Positions 18,914-27,402 of a stretch of 64,000 nucleotides of DNA are shown one piece after another. Made by a program: the position numbers and the translations under genes. Origin of the DNA: Proteobacteria bacterium ST_bin16. GTDB lineage: Bacteria; Pseudomonadota; Gammaproteobacteria; Burkholderiales; Nitrosomonadaceae. Each line of letters opens with the position of its first letter. The stretch's first letter is position 1. The notes below the pieces were generated by a model that saw nothing but the letters and a program-made list of their open reading frames with translations, did not search any database and was not told the DNA's origin. The stretch is taken from NCBI GenBank assembly GCA_002083595.1, contig MSXT01000012.1, positions 10,009 through 74,008 of the forward strand, in the 5' to 3' direction.

Positions 18914-20362
18914 TTAAAAATGGGTTGACTTGTTGGGCATCCATTTTTTGCAAAGTATATAGAATGTCGTGATGGTTAGAATGCTGCCCAGCACTAACGG
19001 TGTTGCCCACAACTGCCACCACGGCGCATCCGCGGAAATGGCATAAGGGCGCGGCCAGGCGATGTTGATGAGTTCAAACAATGACCAGATAAACGCCAGA
19101 ATATTGATGACTAATCCCCATGCACCCAGCTTTAATTCGCCTAATGCGGGATTCCATCGCCCTGTGAGCCGGGCAAACAAGGCAAAGCCGGTGGTGAACG
19201 TGAACATGGCGTATAAACCGCCGGTGCCGAAAGCGATGATGGTGGCCACGGCATCGTCATTGAGCCCGAATATCAAGCCGCAACCCGCCAGCAGAACGGT
19301 AAAGAGAATCGCGTTACGCGGTGTTTTGCTCGCCGTGACTTGACTTAATACCGCTGGCATATTGCCTTCGCGCGCCATGGAAAAAACAATGCGCGAGGTG
19401 TATTTGACCATGGACGCGCCGCAAGCCAGGAAAGCAGTCATCACGATGGCCAGAAACGGTTTCTCGAACCAATCGCCGATGCTGCTGGCAATCAGCGGCG
19501 TGACCGGGTCGGCCGTATGGCTGGAATTTCTTAGGGTGTCATGTTCAAAAGCCAGAATCAGCGCGGCTGAATTGAACAGAACGACTGTGCCGACGACGAG
19601 TAGCGACATGAAAATGGCACGGGGAACCATGCGTTTCGGTTGATGCGTTTCTTCCGCAGTGGTGGAGCAGGCATCGAAACCGATGAAAGCCCAACCGGCA
19701 ATGGCCAGTGCGGCTAAAAATGCAGCCATTTCACTGGGCGCTGTGCCGGTACCCATGTGCTGGAACAATTCCATGACAGGATGCTGGCGGAAGAAAAAAA
19801 ATAATAACAGCGCCACGCCGAATGACCCAGCGACTTCCGCGTAAACACCCAGCTTGATGACCAGATTGAAAATACTGACCGGAGCCAGATTGAGGAGGGT
19901 GCAAAGCAACAGGAATAAAGCACCCCACAGCACCATCATGCTGCCGCCGTCACCCGGCGATCCGCAGAAAGTGGCGAGCCAGAAGCCGCCGGTATACGCG
20001 GTCGTGGTGACCATGGCGATGGTGGAGCAAATATAAATCACACCGGCATATTGCCCGGCGATGGCGCCGCCGAGTTGCCGCGCCCATTTGTACGCACCAC
20101 CGGCAATCGGGAATTGTGAAGATAATTCGGCGTAAACGGTAGCCACCAATAACTGCATGAGCAAGCAAACCGCGAGCGCGGCAAACCAGCCGCCACCGGC
20201 GACCACCGTTTGCACGCCGATGATGGCATACAGTCCGGCCACCGGTGAGACCACCGCGAAACCGAGCGTGAAACTGTGCCATACACTCATGCTGCGGCTA
20301 AGCGTATCGCTTGTCACAGGAGCATTTTGCGCAGCAGAGATTTGTTTTGTTGAACCTGACAT
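18914..20362 (-). CDS. APC-family permease, probable guanidine transporter
   Basis: 482 residues with about twelve hydrophobic segments, amino acid-polyamine-organocation superfamily, of the type that accompanies urea/guanidine carboxylases. Landmarks are SVAGLYAIIG-like helix 1 (PVAGLYAIIGVQT), GGAYKWARQLGG after helix 2, and GFDACSTTAEETHQPKR in the middle. The ATG at 20362 is preceded by GGAGA seven bases upstream. A longer frame from 20416 would begin inside the riboswitch expression platform and is rejected. As the first gene after the aptamer it most probably imports guanidine or a guanidino compound; substrate is inferred from context. Confidence 0.92.
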   Translation of the reverse strand: MSGSTKQISAAQNAPVTSDTLSRSMSVWHSFTLGFAVVSPVAGLYAIIGVQTVVAGGGWFAALAVCLLMQLLVATVYAELSSQFPIAGGAYKWARQLGGAIAGQYAGVIYICSTIAMVTTTAYTGGFWLATFCGSPGDGGSMMVLWGALFLLLCTLLNLAPVSIFNLVIKLGVYAEVAGSFGVALLLFFFFRQHPVMELFQHMGTGTAPSEMAAFLAALAIAGWAFIGFDACSTTAEETHQPKRMVPRAIFMSLLVVGTVVLFNSAALILAFEHDTLRNSSHTADPVTPLIASSIGDWFEKPFLAIVMTAFLACGASMVKYTSRIVFSMAREGNMPAVLSQVTASKTPRNAILFTVLLAGCGLIFGLNDDAVATIIAFGTGGLYAMFTFTTGFALFARLTGRWNPALGELKLGAWGLVINILAFIWSLFELINIAWPRPYAISADAPWWQLWATPLVLGSILTITTFYILCKKWMPNKSTHF

Positions 20363-20388
20363 AACCAGTCTCCATACCAAAGGGTTTT

Positions 20389-20433
20389 CCGGGATTGTAA
20401 TGTACTTCGAGCACATTACGCTTAATCTCCCGG
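20389..20433 (-). promoter_or_regulatory. Probable riboswitch expression platform
   Basis: A 10-bp hairpin (20397-20419, arms GTAATGT and ACATTAC plus inner pairs) is directly followed on the minus strand by AATCCCGG (20389-20396). That can pair with CCGGGAGATT at the aptamer's 3' edge (20424-20433), allowing for a two-base bulge. The long stem would compete with the conserved GCCCGGG of the aptamer, giving two exclusive folds. No U-run follows, so termination by the intrinsic route is not obvious. Confidence 0.5.
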
Positions 20434-20523
20434 GCTTTTATCCCTCCGTGGAGCCTCGTTATCACGAGACCGGAAACTCTTGGACCTGACGCCTTGACTA
20501 CATTGGCCGGAACCCTAGTTTCC
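20424..20523 (-). promoter_or_regulatory. Guanidine-I (ykkC) riboswitch aptamer
   Basis: On the minus strand the conserved ykkC segments occur in order: CTAGGGTTCCGG, then GGTCCAAGAG, then ACGGAGGGATAAAAGCCCGG. These are the signature blocks of the guanidine-I class, which binds free guanidinium and switches the downstream genes on. The aptamer ends about 60 bp before the permease start. Identity is secure by sequence; ligand binding is from the known class. Confidence 0.95.
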
Positions 20524-20525
20524 CA

Positions 20526-20827
20526 TTGTGCTACCGCTTTTTGAGTTGCTATGCCATCAATCGTTCAATGGGCGTTTTAGAAAGCGAGTAACGGGTGGCA
20601 TTTTAAGTTTGAATTTTGGAAAAAGCAATGGGAAGGTATGAATTGTTCGGTTGTTGCGAATATTTGTCATTAAGGCACTGTATTGTATATAAAAATATTG
20701 AATTGCGATGTTAGGGAAACATTGGGGAGTTATAAAGCGGTTATGCTTGAAGCAGCATTAGCAGCTGAGAAAATAAAGAAGCCGCACTTTTTAGAAGTGC
20801 GGCTTCTGTTTAATGTTGCGAGCGTAA
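20526..20827. other. Intergenic region between the guanidine operon and a PEP-CTERM gene
   Basis: 302 bp. It should hold the promoter of the guanidine operon (minus strand, upstream of the aptamer) and it contains the terminator at 20777-20807. No clear sigma-70 or sigma-54 promoter was recognised and no coding sequence is supported. Confidence 0.5.
20777..20807 (-). terminator. Intrinsic terminator of the VWA PEP-CTERM gene
   Basis: AGAAGCCGCACTT and AAGTGCGGCTTCT form a perfect 13-bp GC-rich stem with a 5-nt loop, about 20 bp after the stop at 20828. On the minus strand it is followed by a T-rich CTTTATTTTC. Confidence 0.85.
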
Positions 20828-21820
20828 TCAAACGATGCGGCGGCGGTTTGCCCAGCCTACTAACACCAGACCTAATCCAAGCATTGCGTAGGTACTGGGT
20901 TCGGGCACTGCGGTGAGAATCAGTTCAGCAGTAGCACTATTACCCAGCGTATCGTATGCAACGGCAGTAAACACATTAGCACCGAAGAATAACGTAGCAT
21001 CGGGTAATACGAAGTTGCCTAAGCCGTCGATAGCGATGTGGCTGATGAACGAGCCGTCATTCATCGTCACGTCCACGTAATCGATACCCACTAGGTTGCC
21101 GGCTGTGCCATTGAATAGGTCAATCAGGCTCGTCAGGTCGCTAGCATTGGTATAGATACCGTTGCCCGCAGTAGCGATGTTTTGCATAGTTACTGCGTCA
21201 TGGCCAGGGATACCAACCGTGTGGATCGCATCAATACCCAAGCCCAGCGCGGCAGTTGCGCTGGCGACCGGATTACCGCTGCTTACACCGTCGGATACCA
21301 CTACCATCATTTGGGTGCGGCCGTCAGTGTGGTTGGGACCAGTAAGTTCGGTGCTCGCGCGATCAATACCAGCACCGATGTTAGTTCCACCCGAAGCATC
21401 AATTGCTGTAATTGCCGAGAGTACTGCAGCTGAACCGCTGGATAGCGGTGTGAGTCCTTGCAATAGTAGGGCATCACTATCGAAATCGATAACACTTACC
21501 GAAGTGCTATCCACTGGCAGAGCGTTTACCAGTGCTGCCGAAGCTTCTTCCAACCAAGCATTACGGGATTTTCCGCTGCTTATAGTCCCCATGCTGCCCG
21601 AAGAATCGAGCACCAAGGCCAGGTCGAGGCCGGTGCCACCGATGATACCACTGGCATTGGCATTGCCAAACGGATTGACTATTTCGCCTACAGAATAGGT
21701 TGCCAGAGGAGAAGGTCCGGTCCACGATACCGCTACCGCGGCCAAGGATGCACTCGATGCACAGAATCCAATTGATGCAGCCGCGGAAACCGCAAGCCAA
21801 TGTTTAATAGTTCTTTTCAT
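20828..21820 (-). CDS. VWA-domain protein with PEP-CTERM sorting signal
   Basis: 330 residues. Signal peptide at about 1-28, a von Willebrand A domain with an intact MIDAS start DSSGS (residues 72-76) and later TNIGAGID and VSDGVSSG, then a C-terminal PEP-CTERM anchor beginning VPEPSTYAM at residue 305, followed by a helix and ANRRR. It should be exported, processed by an exosortase and displayed on or released from the surface. The VWA fold suggests metal-dependent adhesion or protein binding; partner unknown. Strong AAGGAG upstream of the ATG. No exosortase gene is in this window. Confidence 0.9.
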   Translation of the reverse strand: MKRTIKHWLAVSAAASIGFCASSASLAAVAVSWTGPSPLATYSVGEIVNPFGNANASGIIGGTGLDLALVLDSSGSMGTISSGKSRNAWLEEASAALVNALPVDSTSVSVIDFDSDALLLQGLTPLSSGSAAVLSAITAIDASGGTNIGAGIDRASTELTGPNHTDGRTQMMVVVSDGVSSGNPVASATAALGLGIDAIHTVGIPGHDAVTMQNIATAGNGIYTNASDLTSLIDLFNGTAGNLVGIDYVDVTMNDGSFISHIAIDGLGNFVLPDATLFFGANVFTAVAYDTLGNSATAELILTAVPEPSTYAMLGLGLVLVGWANRRRIV

Positions 21821-22255
21821 AAGAATACTCCTTTTGTTTTTTATTCATGGATATTAGTGGTTTAAACAAACTCATTATTGTTAAGCCTTGTCATATCTTC
21901 TTGACCCATTCATTTACCTATAGAATTACCAGAATAAATCATCTGATCAGGCATTTAAGAAATGGCTCTTGATCATATCACTTCTATGCGGCGATGAGGT
22001 GCTCAGCGAGGAGGTACCCTCTTAATTGTGATTCAATACAACGTGCAGATTATTTGGTCCGGCTAATTGGTCTTCGTTGCTTGCTGAGCCTAGATCTACT
22101 TCTTGCAATCAATTCGTATTATTTGTAAGAATTCCTAGCGTTGTTTACAGCGCGGTTGGGGGTGAGTCGACGAACCCCAACAATTCGCGGAAGTATGATG
22201 TTGGAGTTCCTGTCATCACCCCAATCTGCTGAGTTTTTTAAGAGTCACTTATCAA
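21821..22255. other. 435-bp intergenic region
   Basis: AT-rich, no supported gene. It contains the leader of the VWA gene (right next to 21820) and, near 22155-22181, an inverted repeat GTTGGGG...CCCCAAC about 75 bp beyond the stop of the small lipoprotein gene. No further signals were recognised. Confidence 0.5.
22155..22181 (-). terminator. Possible terminator hairpin of the lipoprotein gene
   Basis: Arms GTTGGGG and CCCCAAC enclose 13 nt. It lies 75 bp after the stop at 22256 on the minus strand. No strong U-tract follows, so this is tentative. Confidence 0.3.
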
Positions 22256-22792
22256 TCAAAAACAATGATCGATCTTTTCCACTTTGTACAAACGCTGAGA
22301 GAGTGAAGCATTAGAATCCGGTGTATAAGAAACTGGCGGGTAATCACTCAGCAGGTTTTGATTACTGTGAATTTCGATTTCGGACTGGTTTTTTTGCTCA
22401 TTACCGGTATTTTTGATCGTCATGATCCAGTTTCCATTGCCGTGAGTGATCGGTTGGTTGCTGCTCCCTGAATACTTGGGATCATGAATCTCGGTAATGT
22501 AGTAAATCTTGGCAACTTCGTCGTGCAGCTGCGGGTATCCATCCACTTGCACAGATTCATGGTAGATAAAATAAGTATTGATATCGCGCCAGGTGTGGCG
22601 TTGCTGTTTCGGCAAAGGAAATCCATCATCGCTTTTTAGACATTCCGCAATTTCGAGATAATTTTTGCCGCTGTTGCGGCTGAAAATGACTTTCTGGCTA
22701 AGTAATTCATTTCGTGTGGGCGGTATCACGCAGGCGGTCAGCATGAGAAAAATGATCAGTAATACCACCGGATTTTTCAAAAGAAAGCGCAT
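22256..22792 (-). CDS. Small putative lipoprotein of unknown function
   Basis: 178 residues from the ATG at 22792 (MRFLLKNPVVLLIIFLMLTAC). A 16-residue hydrophobic stretch ends in the lipobox LTAC, so Cys21 is the expected lipid anchor. An upstream extension of 32 residues would bury the signal peptide and is rejected. The mature part is hydrophilic, with a WRDINTYFIYHES segment and an IKNTGNE segment, no family recognised. Single gene, divergent from the aminotransferase. Confidence 0.75.
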   Translation of the reverse strand: MRFLLKNPVVLLIIFLMLTACVIPPTRNELLSQKVIFSRNSGKNYLEIAECLKSDDGFPLPKQQRHTWRDINTYFIYHESVQVDGYPQLHDEVAKIYYITEIHDPKYSGSSNQPITHGNGNWIMTIKNTGNEQKNQSEIEIHSNQNLLSDYPPVSYTPDSNASLSQRLYKVEKIDHCF

Positions 22793-23113
22793 GAGATGGA
22801 AATATTCATAGTAAATTTGCAACCTCGCCCGTTGAAGGTTCAATTGTGTGAACAAACTGGATAGTATCAAACCATCGTTGTATTGCACAAACGAGAGGGA
22901 TCAAATCTTGTGCGTGAGCCCGTTTTCGATCCGGTTTTTCGTAATGTATGGTTTTTAATCGCCCAAAATTCAGTTTGTTATGAAAATCTCTTTGCCTATC
23001 CATAAGGATAATTTATTGAGCGTATCGTTGTTTATAGTAAACTCTGCGTTCACTTGTTAGAATCACCCTTTTTCAAAAATAAATCAGACTCTATTATTAA
23101 TTTAGGATTGTTC
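22793..23113. other. Divergent promoter region, lipoprotein / aminotransferase
   Basis: 321 bp, AT-rich, between two divergent starts. A TAGAAT at 23057-23062 might be a -10 for the aminotransferase, but no matching -35 was found. AGGATTG just before 23114 is the probable ribosome site. Nothing else supported. Confidence 0.4.
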
Positions 23114-24331
23114 ATGAATACCGAAGATTTTCGCCCCGAAAAGAAAGCTACTGTTTTTTATCCGCCGCAACGTGTTTTGATGGGACCTGGGCCGTCCGAT
23201 ACGCATCCGCGCGTGCTGAATGCCATGGCGCGTCCGACCTTGGGTCACTTGGATCCCGTTTTCACCGAGATGATGGAAGAAATCAAAGGCTTGATGCGCT
23301 ATGCATTCCAAACCAAAAACCGCATGACCTTCCCGGTTTCCGGGCCTGGCTCGGTGGGTATGGAAATGTGTTTCGTCAATATGATCGAACCGGGCGATAA
23401 AGTCATCGTGTGCCGTAATGGCGTGTTTGGCGGCCGCATGATCGAAAATGTGGAGCGTCATGGCGGCGTTGCCGTGGTGATCGACGATAAATGGGGTGAA
23501 CCGGTTGACCCGCAGAAAGTGGAAGATGCGTTGAAGAAGAATCCGGATGCCAAGATTGTTGCGTTTGTTCACGCCGAAACTTCTACCGGCGCGCAATCCG
23601 ATGCCAAGACACTGTGCGAGATCGCACGTAAATACAACTGCTTGACGATTGTCGATACCGTGACTTCGTTGGGTGGAACGCCGATCAGGGTAGATGAATG
23701 GGGTATCGATGCGATTTATTCCGGTAGCCAGAAATGTTTGTCATGTCCACCAGGCTTGTCACCCGTGAGTTTCTCCGATCGCGTGACCGAGCTGGTTAAA
23801 AATCGCAAAAGCAAGGTGCACAGCTGGTTTATGGATATCAGCCTGCTGTTGAATTACTGGGGATCGTCCGCTCGGACTTATCACCATACCGCGCCGACCA
23901 ACGCATTGTATGGTTTGCATGAGTCACTGTTGATGATATACGAAGAAGGGCTGGGGCATTCCTGGGCGCGTCATCGCTATAACTACGAAGCGCTGAAAGC
24001 CGGTTTTGCGACCTTGGGTATGAATTATGTGGTGAAAGAGGAATATCGTTTGCCGCAGCTGAATTCGGTTTATGTACCGGCTGGTGTCGATGAGAAAGAA
24101 GTGCGCCGCCGCCTGTTGGATGAGTACAATCTTGAAATTGGCGCGGGGTTGGGCGATTTCGCCGGAAAAGTATGGCGTTTCGGCTTGATGGGTACCTCCT
24201 GCCGCGTAGAAAATGTGATTTTCTGCTTGAATGCGCTGGAAACCATTTTGTCCGATATGGGTGCAAAAGTGGAACGTGGTACGGCTGCTGCCGCTGCACA
24301 CAAGAGTTATGCGGCTAAACCGATGTTCTAA
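23114..24331 (+). CDS. Alanine-glyoxylate / serine-glyoxylate aminotransferase
   Basis: 405 residues from the ATG at 23114; a longer frame from 23054 lacks homology. It is a class V PLP enzyme (AGXT-like), with MGPGPSDTHPRVLNAM near the N-terminus, VHAETSTGAQSD in the middle and the PLP-binding Lys207 in YSGSQKCLSCPPG. Members transfer the amino group of alanine or serine to glyoxylate. In an autotroph this would detoxify glyoxylate from the oxygenase reaction of RuBisCO, but donor specificity cannot be set from sequence. Single gene with its own terminator. Confidence 0.92.
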   Translation: MNTEDFRPEKKATVFYPPQRVLMGPGPSDTHPRVLNAMARPTLGHLDPVFTEMMEEIKGLMRYAFQTKNRMTFPVSGPGSVGMEMCFVNMIEPGDKVIVCRNGVFGGRMIENVERHGGVAVVIDDKWGEPVDPQKVEDALKKNPDAKIVAFVHAETSTGAQSDAKTLCEIARKYNCLTIVDTVTSLGGTPIRVDEWGIDAIYSGSQKCLSCPPGLSPVSFSDRVTELVKNRKSKVHSWFMDISLLLNYWGSSARTYHHTAPTNALYGLHESLLMIYEEGLGHSWARHRYNYEALKAGFATLGMNYVVKEEYRLPQLNSVYVPAGVDEKEVRRRLLDEYNLEIGAGLGDFAGKVWRFGLMGTSCRVENVIFCLNALETILSDMGAKVERGTAAAAAHKSYAAKPMF

Positions 24332-24366
24332 GGTTGTATTTGAGTAGTTGAAGTTGCTTTTTTATA

Positions 24367-24408
24367 CCACTTTCTTGTCACACACGATGAGAAAGTGGAT
24401 TGTTTTTT
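24367..24408 (+). terminator. Intrinsic terminator of the aminotransferase gene
   Basis: CCACTTTCT (24367-24375) pairs with AGAAAGTGG (24390-24398), followed by ATTG and six T. It lies 35 bp after the stop. A TTG at 24400, the earliest possible start of the next frame, sits inside its U-tract. Confidence 0.85.
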
Positions 24409-24462
24409 CATCGATCCATCCCGGATAATCCGGTCGCAAGGTTTAAGGTGTTGGATTTTCCC

Positions 24463-25437
24463 GTGACAATTATCACAGCGCCGCTGTTATCATTCGTTTT
24501 ATCATTCTTCTCCATTTTATGGTTGATTAAAAGAAAGGCACGTTGGGGGCTGGATCATCCTAATGCGCGTTCGCTTCATACGGTGCCCGTACCGCGTACC
24601 GGTGGATTGGGTTTGTTATCGGGTGTAATCATCACATGGTTGTGTTTTTCCGTAGCGTTTCCGCTAACCGTTTGGGCCGGTGTCGGCTTACTGATGGTAA
24701 TATCATTGCTTGACGATATCCGGCATGTGCCGGTTTGGTGCCGGTTACTGGTCCACAGTATCGTTGCTGCTGTGTTTTCCGCGGTTTTTTTACTGGATGT
24801 CTACGGTTGGCTGACTGTGCTTTGCGTTACGGCCGCAGTGATTTGGATGTCCAATCTGTATAATTTCATGGATGGTTCGGATGGGCTGGCCGGTGGAATG
24901 ACGGTGATCGGGTTTGGATACTATGGTTTGTTTGCGTACTTGGCCGGGAATAACGATTTTGCCGTGATCAATTTTTCGATAGCGGCAGCGGCTCTGGCTT
25001 TCCTATGGTACAACTTTCATCCCGCGCGTATTTTCATGGGCGATGCGGGTGCAGTCCCGCTTGGGTTTCTGGCAGCGGCGTTGGGATTACTGGGATGGCT
25101 CGATCAACTATGGTCGTTATGGGTGCCAGTGCTGATATTCTCACCGTTCATCGCGGATGCGACGGTAACGATAACCAAGCGCCTGATGCGCGGCGAGAAA
25201 ATCTGGCAGGCGCATCGTGAACATTATTATCAACGTATGGTGCAAAGCGGCTTAGGTCATCGCAATACTGCGCTTTTAAGTTATGCGCTGATGCTGGCTG
25301 CCGGCGGTTGCGCGGTCTGGGCGGGCGGACAGGATCTGACGGTGCAAAGCAGGGTCGCCATGACCTGGGGAAGCATTTATTTGCTGCTCATGTTTCTGTC
25401 TGATTGCCACCGGAAATATTATTCCAACCGGGGATAG
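24463..25437 (+). CDS. WecA/MraY-family glycosyl-1-phosphate transferase
   Basis: About 324 residues from a GTG at 24463; GTG 24448 is an alternative, and a frame start at 24400 is unlikely because it lies in a terminator. It is a polytopic membrane enzyme with around ten helices. Family 4 motifs are DHPNARSLHTVPVPRTGG near the N-terminus, NLYNFMDGSDGLAGG with the magnesium-binding aspartates in the middle, and NFHPARIFMGDAG. Such enzymes transfer a sugar phosphate from UDP-sugar to undecaprenyl phosphate, starting O-antigen or exopolysaccharide units. It resembles the WbpL/WecA group more than MraY. It is followed by a single base and then the capD-like gene, so the two are co-transcribed. 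Confidence 0.88.
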   Translation: MTIITAPLLSFVLSFFSILWLIKRKARWGLDHPNARSLHTVPVPRTGGLGLLSGVIITWLCFSVAFPLTVWAGVGLLMVISLLDDIRHVPVWCRLLVHSIVAAVFSAVFLLDVYGWLTVLCVTAAVIWMSNLYNFMDGSDGLAGGMTVIGFGYYGLFAYLAGNNDFAVINFSIAAAALAFLWYNFHPARIFMGDAGAVPLGFLAAALGLLGWLDQLWSLWVPVLIFSPFIADATVTITKRLMRGEKIWQAHREHYYQRMVQSGLGHRNTALLSYALMLAAGGCAVWAGGQDLTVQSRVAMTWGSIYLLLMFLSDCHRKYYSNRG

Positions 25438-25438
25438 C

Positions 25439-27334
25439 ATGCTTCTCAAAAAATACGGAATTCGCACATTCATTGCTTTCACCCATGATTTCATTGCGAT
25501 CGGGGTGGCGTGGTGGCTGGCTTATTTATTCCGTTTCAATTTTGAAATTCCAGCTGATTCGGTTCAATTGCTGTTGGAAATGCTGCCCTGGCTGGTGTTG
25601 GCGCAAGGTGGCTTTTTTCTGTGGTTCGGATTGTATCGAGGGTTGTGGCGGTATGCCAGTCTGCCCGATTTGAAGCGGATTTTTGTGGCAGTGATGTCCG
25701 GCTCGTTAACCGAGCTGCTGCTCCTGTGGTTGTTTGGTCTGCTGGCTAAAATTCCAGGGGCGGTGATCGTGCTGGCGCCATTGCTGTTGATGCTGATCAT
25801 GGGTGGCAGCCGTTTGATCTATCGTGCCTGGAAAGAGCGCCGCTTGTACGGCTTGGAAAGTAATGAAGCCAAACTGGTTTTGATCATTGGTGCGGGTAGT
25901 ACCGCGGTGAATCTGGTCAAGGCTTTGACGGGAAGCCGGGAATGGCATGTGGTCGGTATGCTGGACGACGATCCGCGCAAATTGGGCACACGCTTGCAAG
26001 GGATCCGGGTGCTGGGCAAGATCGGCGAATTGCCGCACTGGGTGCACACCCTGAATGTCGAGCATGTGATTATCGCCACCCCATCGGTATCCCGTCAGAT
26101 TCACCGCAAGGCTCTGGAAATGTGCTCGGAAATCGACGTGAAAGCCATGACGGTGCCGTCGTACGCGGATTTGATCAGCGGTAAGTCCATGGTGACGAAT
26201 ATCCGCGAAATTCAGCTGGACGACTTGCTCGGCAGAGCGCCGGTGGTTCTGGACGATGACGGGCTGCACGGTTTGTTGACGGGAAAAGTTATTCTGGTGA
26301 CGGGGGCGGGCGGTTCGATCGGTTCCGAGCTGTGCCGCCAGCTGGCTGCGTTTGAGCCGGATCGTATCGTTTTCCTGGAATTGAACGAATTTGCGCTCTA
26401 CAGCATTCAGGAAGAATTTCTGCCGCGCTTTCCCGCGATGAAAATGTCGTTTGTGATTGGTGATGTCAAGGATCGCGCGCGCATGATGCAATTGTTCGAG
26501 CAGTTCCATCCCGCTGTGGTTTTTCATGCCGCCGCTTACAAGCACGTGCCGCTGATGGAAGAAGAAAATGCTTACCAGGCACTGCTGAACAATGTGTTGG
26601 GGACGTATGTGCTGGCGCAGGTCGCGATCAGTTTCGCGGTGGAAAAATTTGTTCTGATCTCGACCGACAAAGCAGTCAATCCGGTCAGTGTCATGGGCGC
26701 CAGCAAACGCCTGGCGGAAATGGTATGCCAGGCCTTACAACAATCCATTGCGGCTAAGCAAAATCAACTGGACCGGAATAACCAATCGCGCCCGACTTGT
26801 TTTGTGATGGTGCGTTTCGGCAATGTGCTGGGCAGTACCGGTAGTGTTATTCCGAAATTTCGCGAGCAGATTGCCAAAGGCGGCCCGATTACCATCACCC
26901 ACCCGGAAATGACGCGTTACTTCATGTCCATCCCCGAAGCGGCGCAGCTGGTATTGCAAGCGGCATTGATGGGTGGAACCAATGGCGGCGGGGAAATTTT
27001 CGTGCTGGATATGGGCGATCCGGTCAAAATTGTCGATCTCGCCAATGACTTGATCCATTTATCCGGACTGGGAGAAGACGACATCCGTATCGTTTTCAGC
27101 GGATTGCGGCCAGGAGAAAAGCTGCATGAAGAGCTACTGTCCGCCAACGAAAATACACTACCCACACCGCATCAAAAATTGCGCATCGCACAAGCACGTC
27201 AAGTGGATGAGCCATGGTTGTCCGATTTGACGGTGTGGTTGAACAAGATTTCGGTATTGAGCGATCAGGAAGTACGGGACCAACTGGTGAACTGGGTGCC
27301 GGAATATAATAGTAAAGAATGGAACGGCAAGTAG
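25439..27334 (+). CDS. Membrane UDP-GlcNAc 4,6-dehydratase, WbpM/CapD type
   Basis: 631 residues. Four N-terminal membrane helices (about 10-125), a CoA-binding-like Rossmann domain (about 145-270, LVLIIGAGSTAVN) and a C-terminal SDR domain beginning VTGAGGSIGSELC near residue 285. The usual SDR tyrosine is replaced by methionine: Ser408, Met419 and Lys423 in VMGASKR form the Ser-Met-Lys set known from WbpM-type dehydratases. The enzyme would convert UDP-GlcNAc to UDP-4-keto-6-deoxy sugar for QuiNAc/FucNAc-type residues, matching the adjacent WecA/WbpL-like transferase that often uses those sugars. Confidence 0.92.
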   Translation: MLLKKYGIRTFIAFTHDFIAIGVAWWLAYLFRFNFEIPADSVQLLLEMLPWLVLAQGGFFLWFGLYRGLWRYASLPDLKRIFVAVMSGSLTELLLLWLFGLLAKIPGAVIVLAPLLLMLIMGGSRLIYRAWKERRLYGLESNEAKLVLIIGAGSTAVNLVKALTGSREWHVVGMLDDDPRKLGTRLQGIRVLGKIGELPHWVHTLNVEHVIIATPSVSRQIHRKALEMCSEIDVKAMTVPSYADLISGKSMVTNIREIQLDDLLGRAPVVLDDDGLHGLLTGKVILVTGAGGSIGSELCRQLAAFEPDRIVFLELNEFALYSIQEEFLPRFPAMKMSFVIGDVKDRARMMQLFEQFHPAVVFHAAAYKHVPLMEEENAYQALLNNVLGTYVLAQVAISFAVEKFVLISTDKAVNPVSVMGASKRLAEMVCQALQQSIAAKQNQLDRNNQSRPTCFVMVRFGNVLGSTGSVIPKFREQIAKGGPITITHPEMTRYFMSIPEAAQLVLQAALMGGTNGGGEIFVLDMGDPVKIVDLANDLIHLSGLGEDDIRIVFSGLRPGEKLHEELLSANENTLPTPHQKLRIAQARQVDEPWLSDLTVWLNKISVLSDQEVRDQLVNWVPEYNSKEWNGK

Positions 27335-27402
27335 TGCGCAACTGATACCAGCGCGTCCTTGCATCGACGGAAGAAGCGGCAGCGGGGCGAATTTGAATGG
27401 GG

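Noticed and set aside
20363..20416. Upstream start of the permease
   Set aside because: It would start within the riboswitch expression platform and adds residues without homology; the ATG at 20362 has a good ribosome site.
20683..20916. 77-codon open frame on the plus strand
   Set aside because: It runs through the terminator at 20777-20807 and into the antisense of the VWA PEP-CTERM gene, has no ribosome site and no family likeness.
25706..26545. 279-codon frame antisense to the WbpM-like gene
   Set aside because: Shadow frame with compositional bias of an antisense translation; the sense gene has complete domains.
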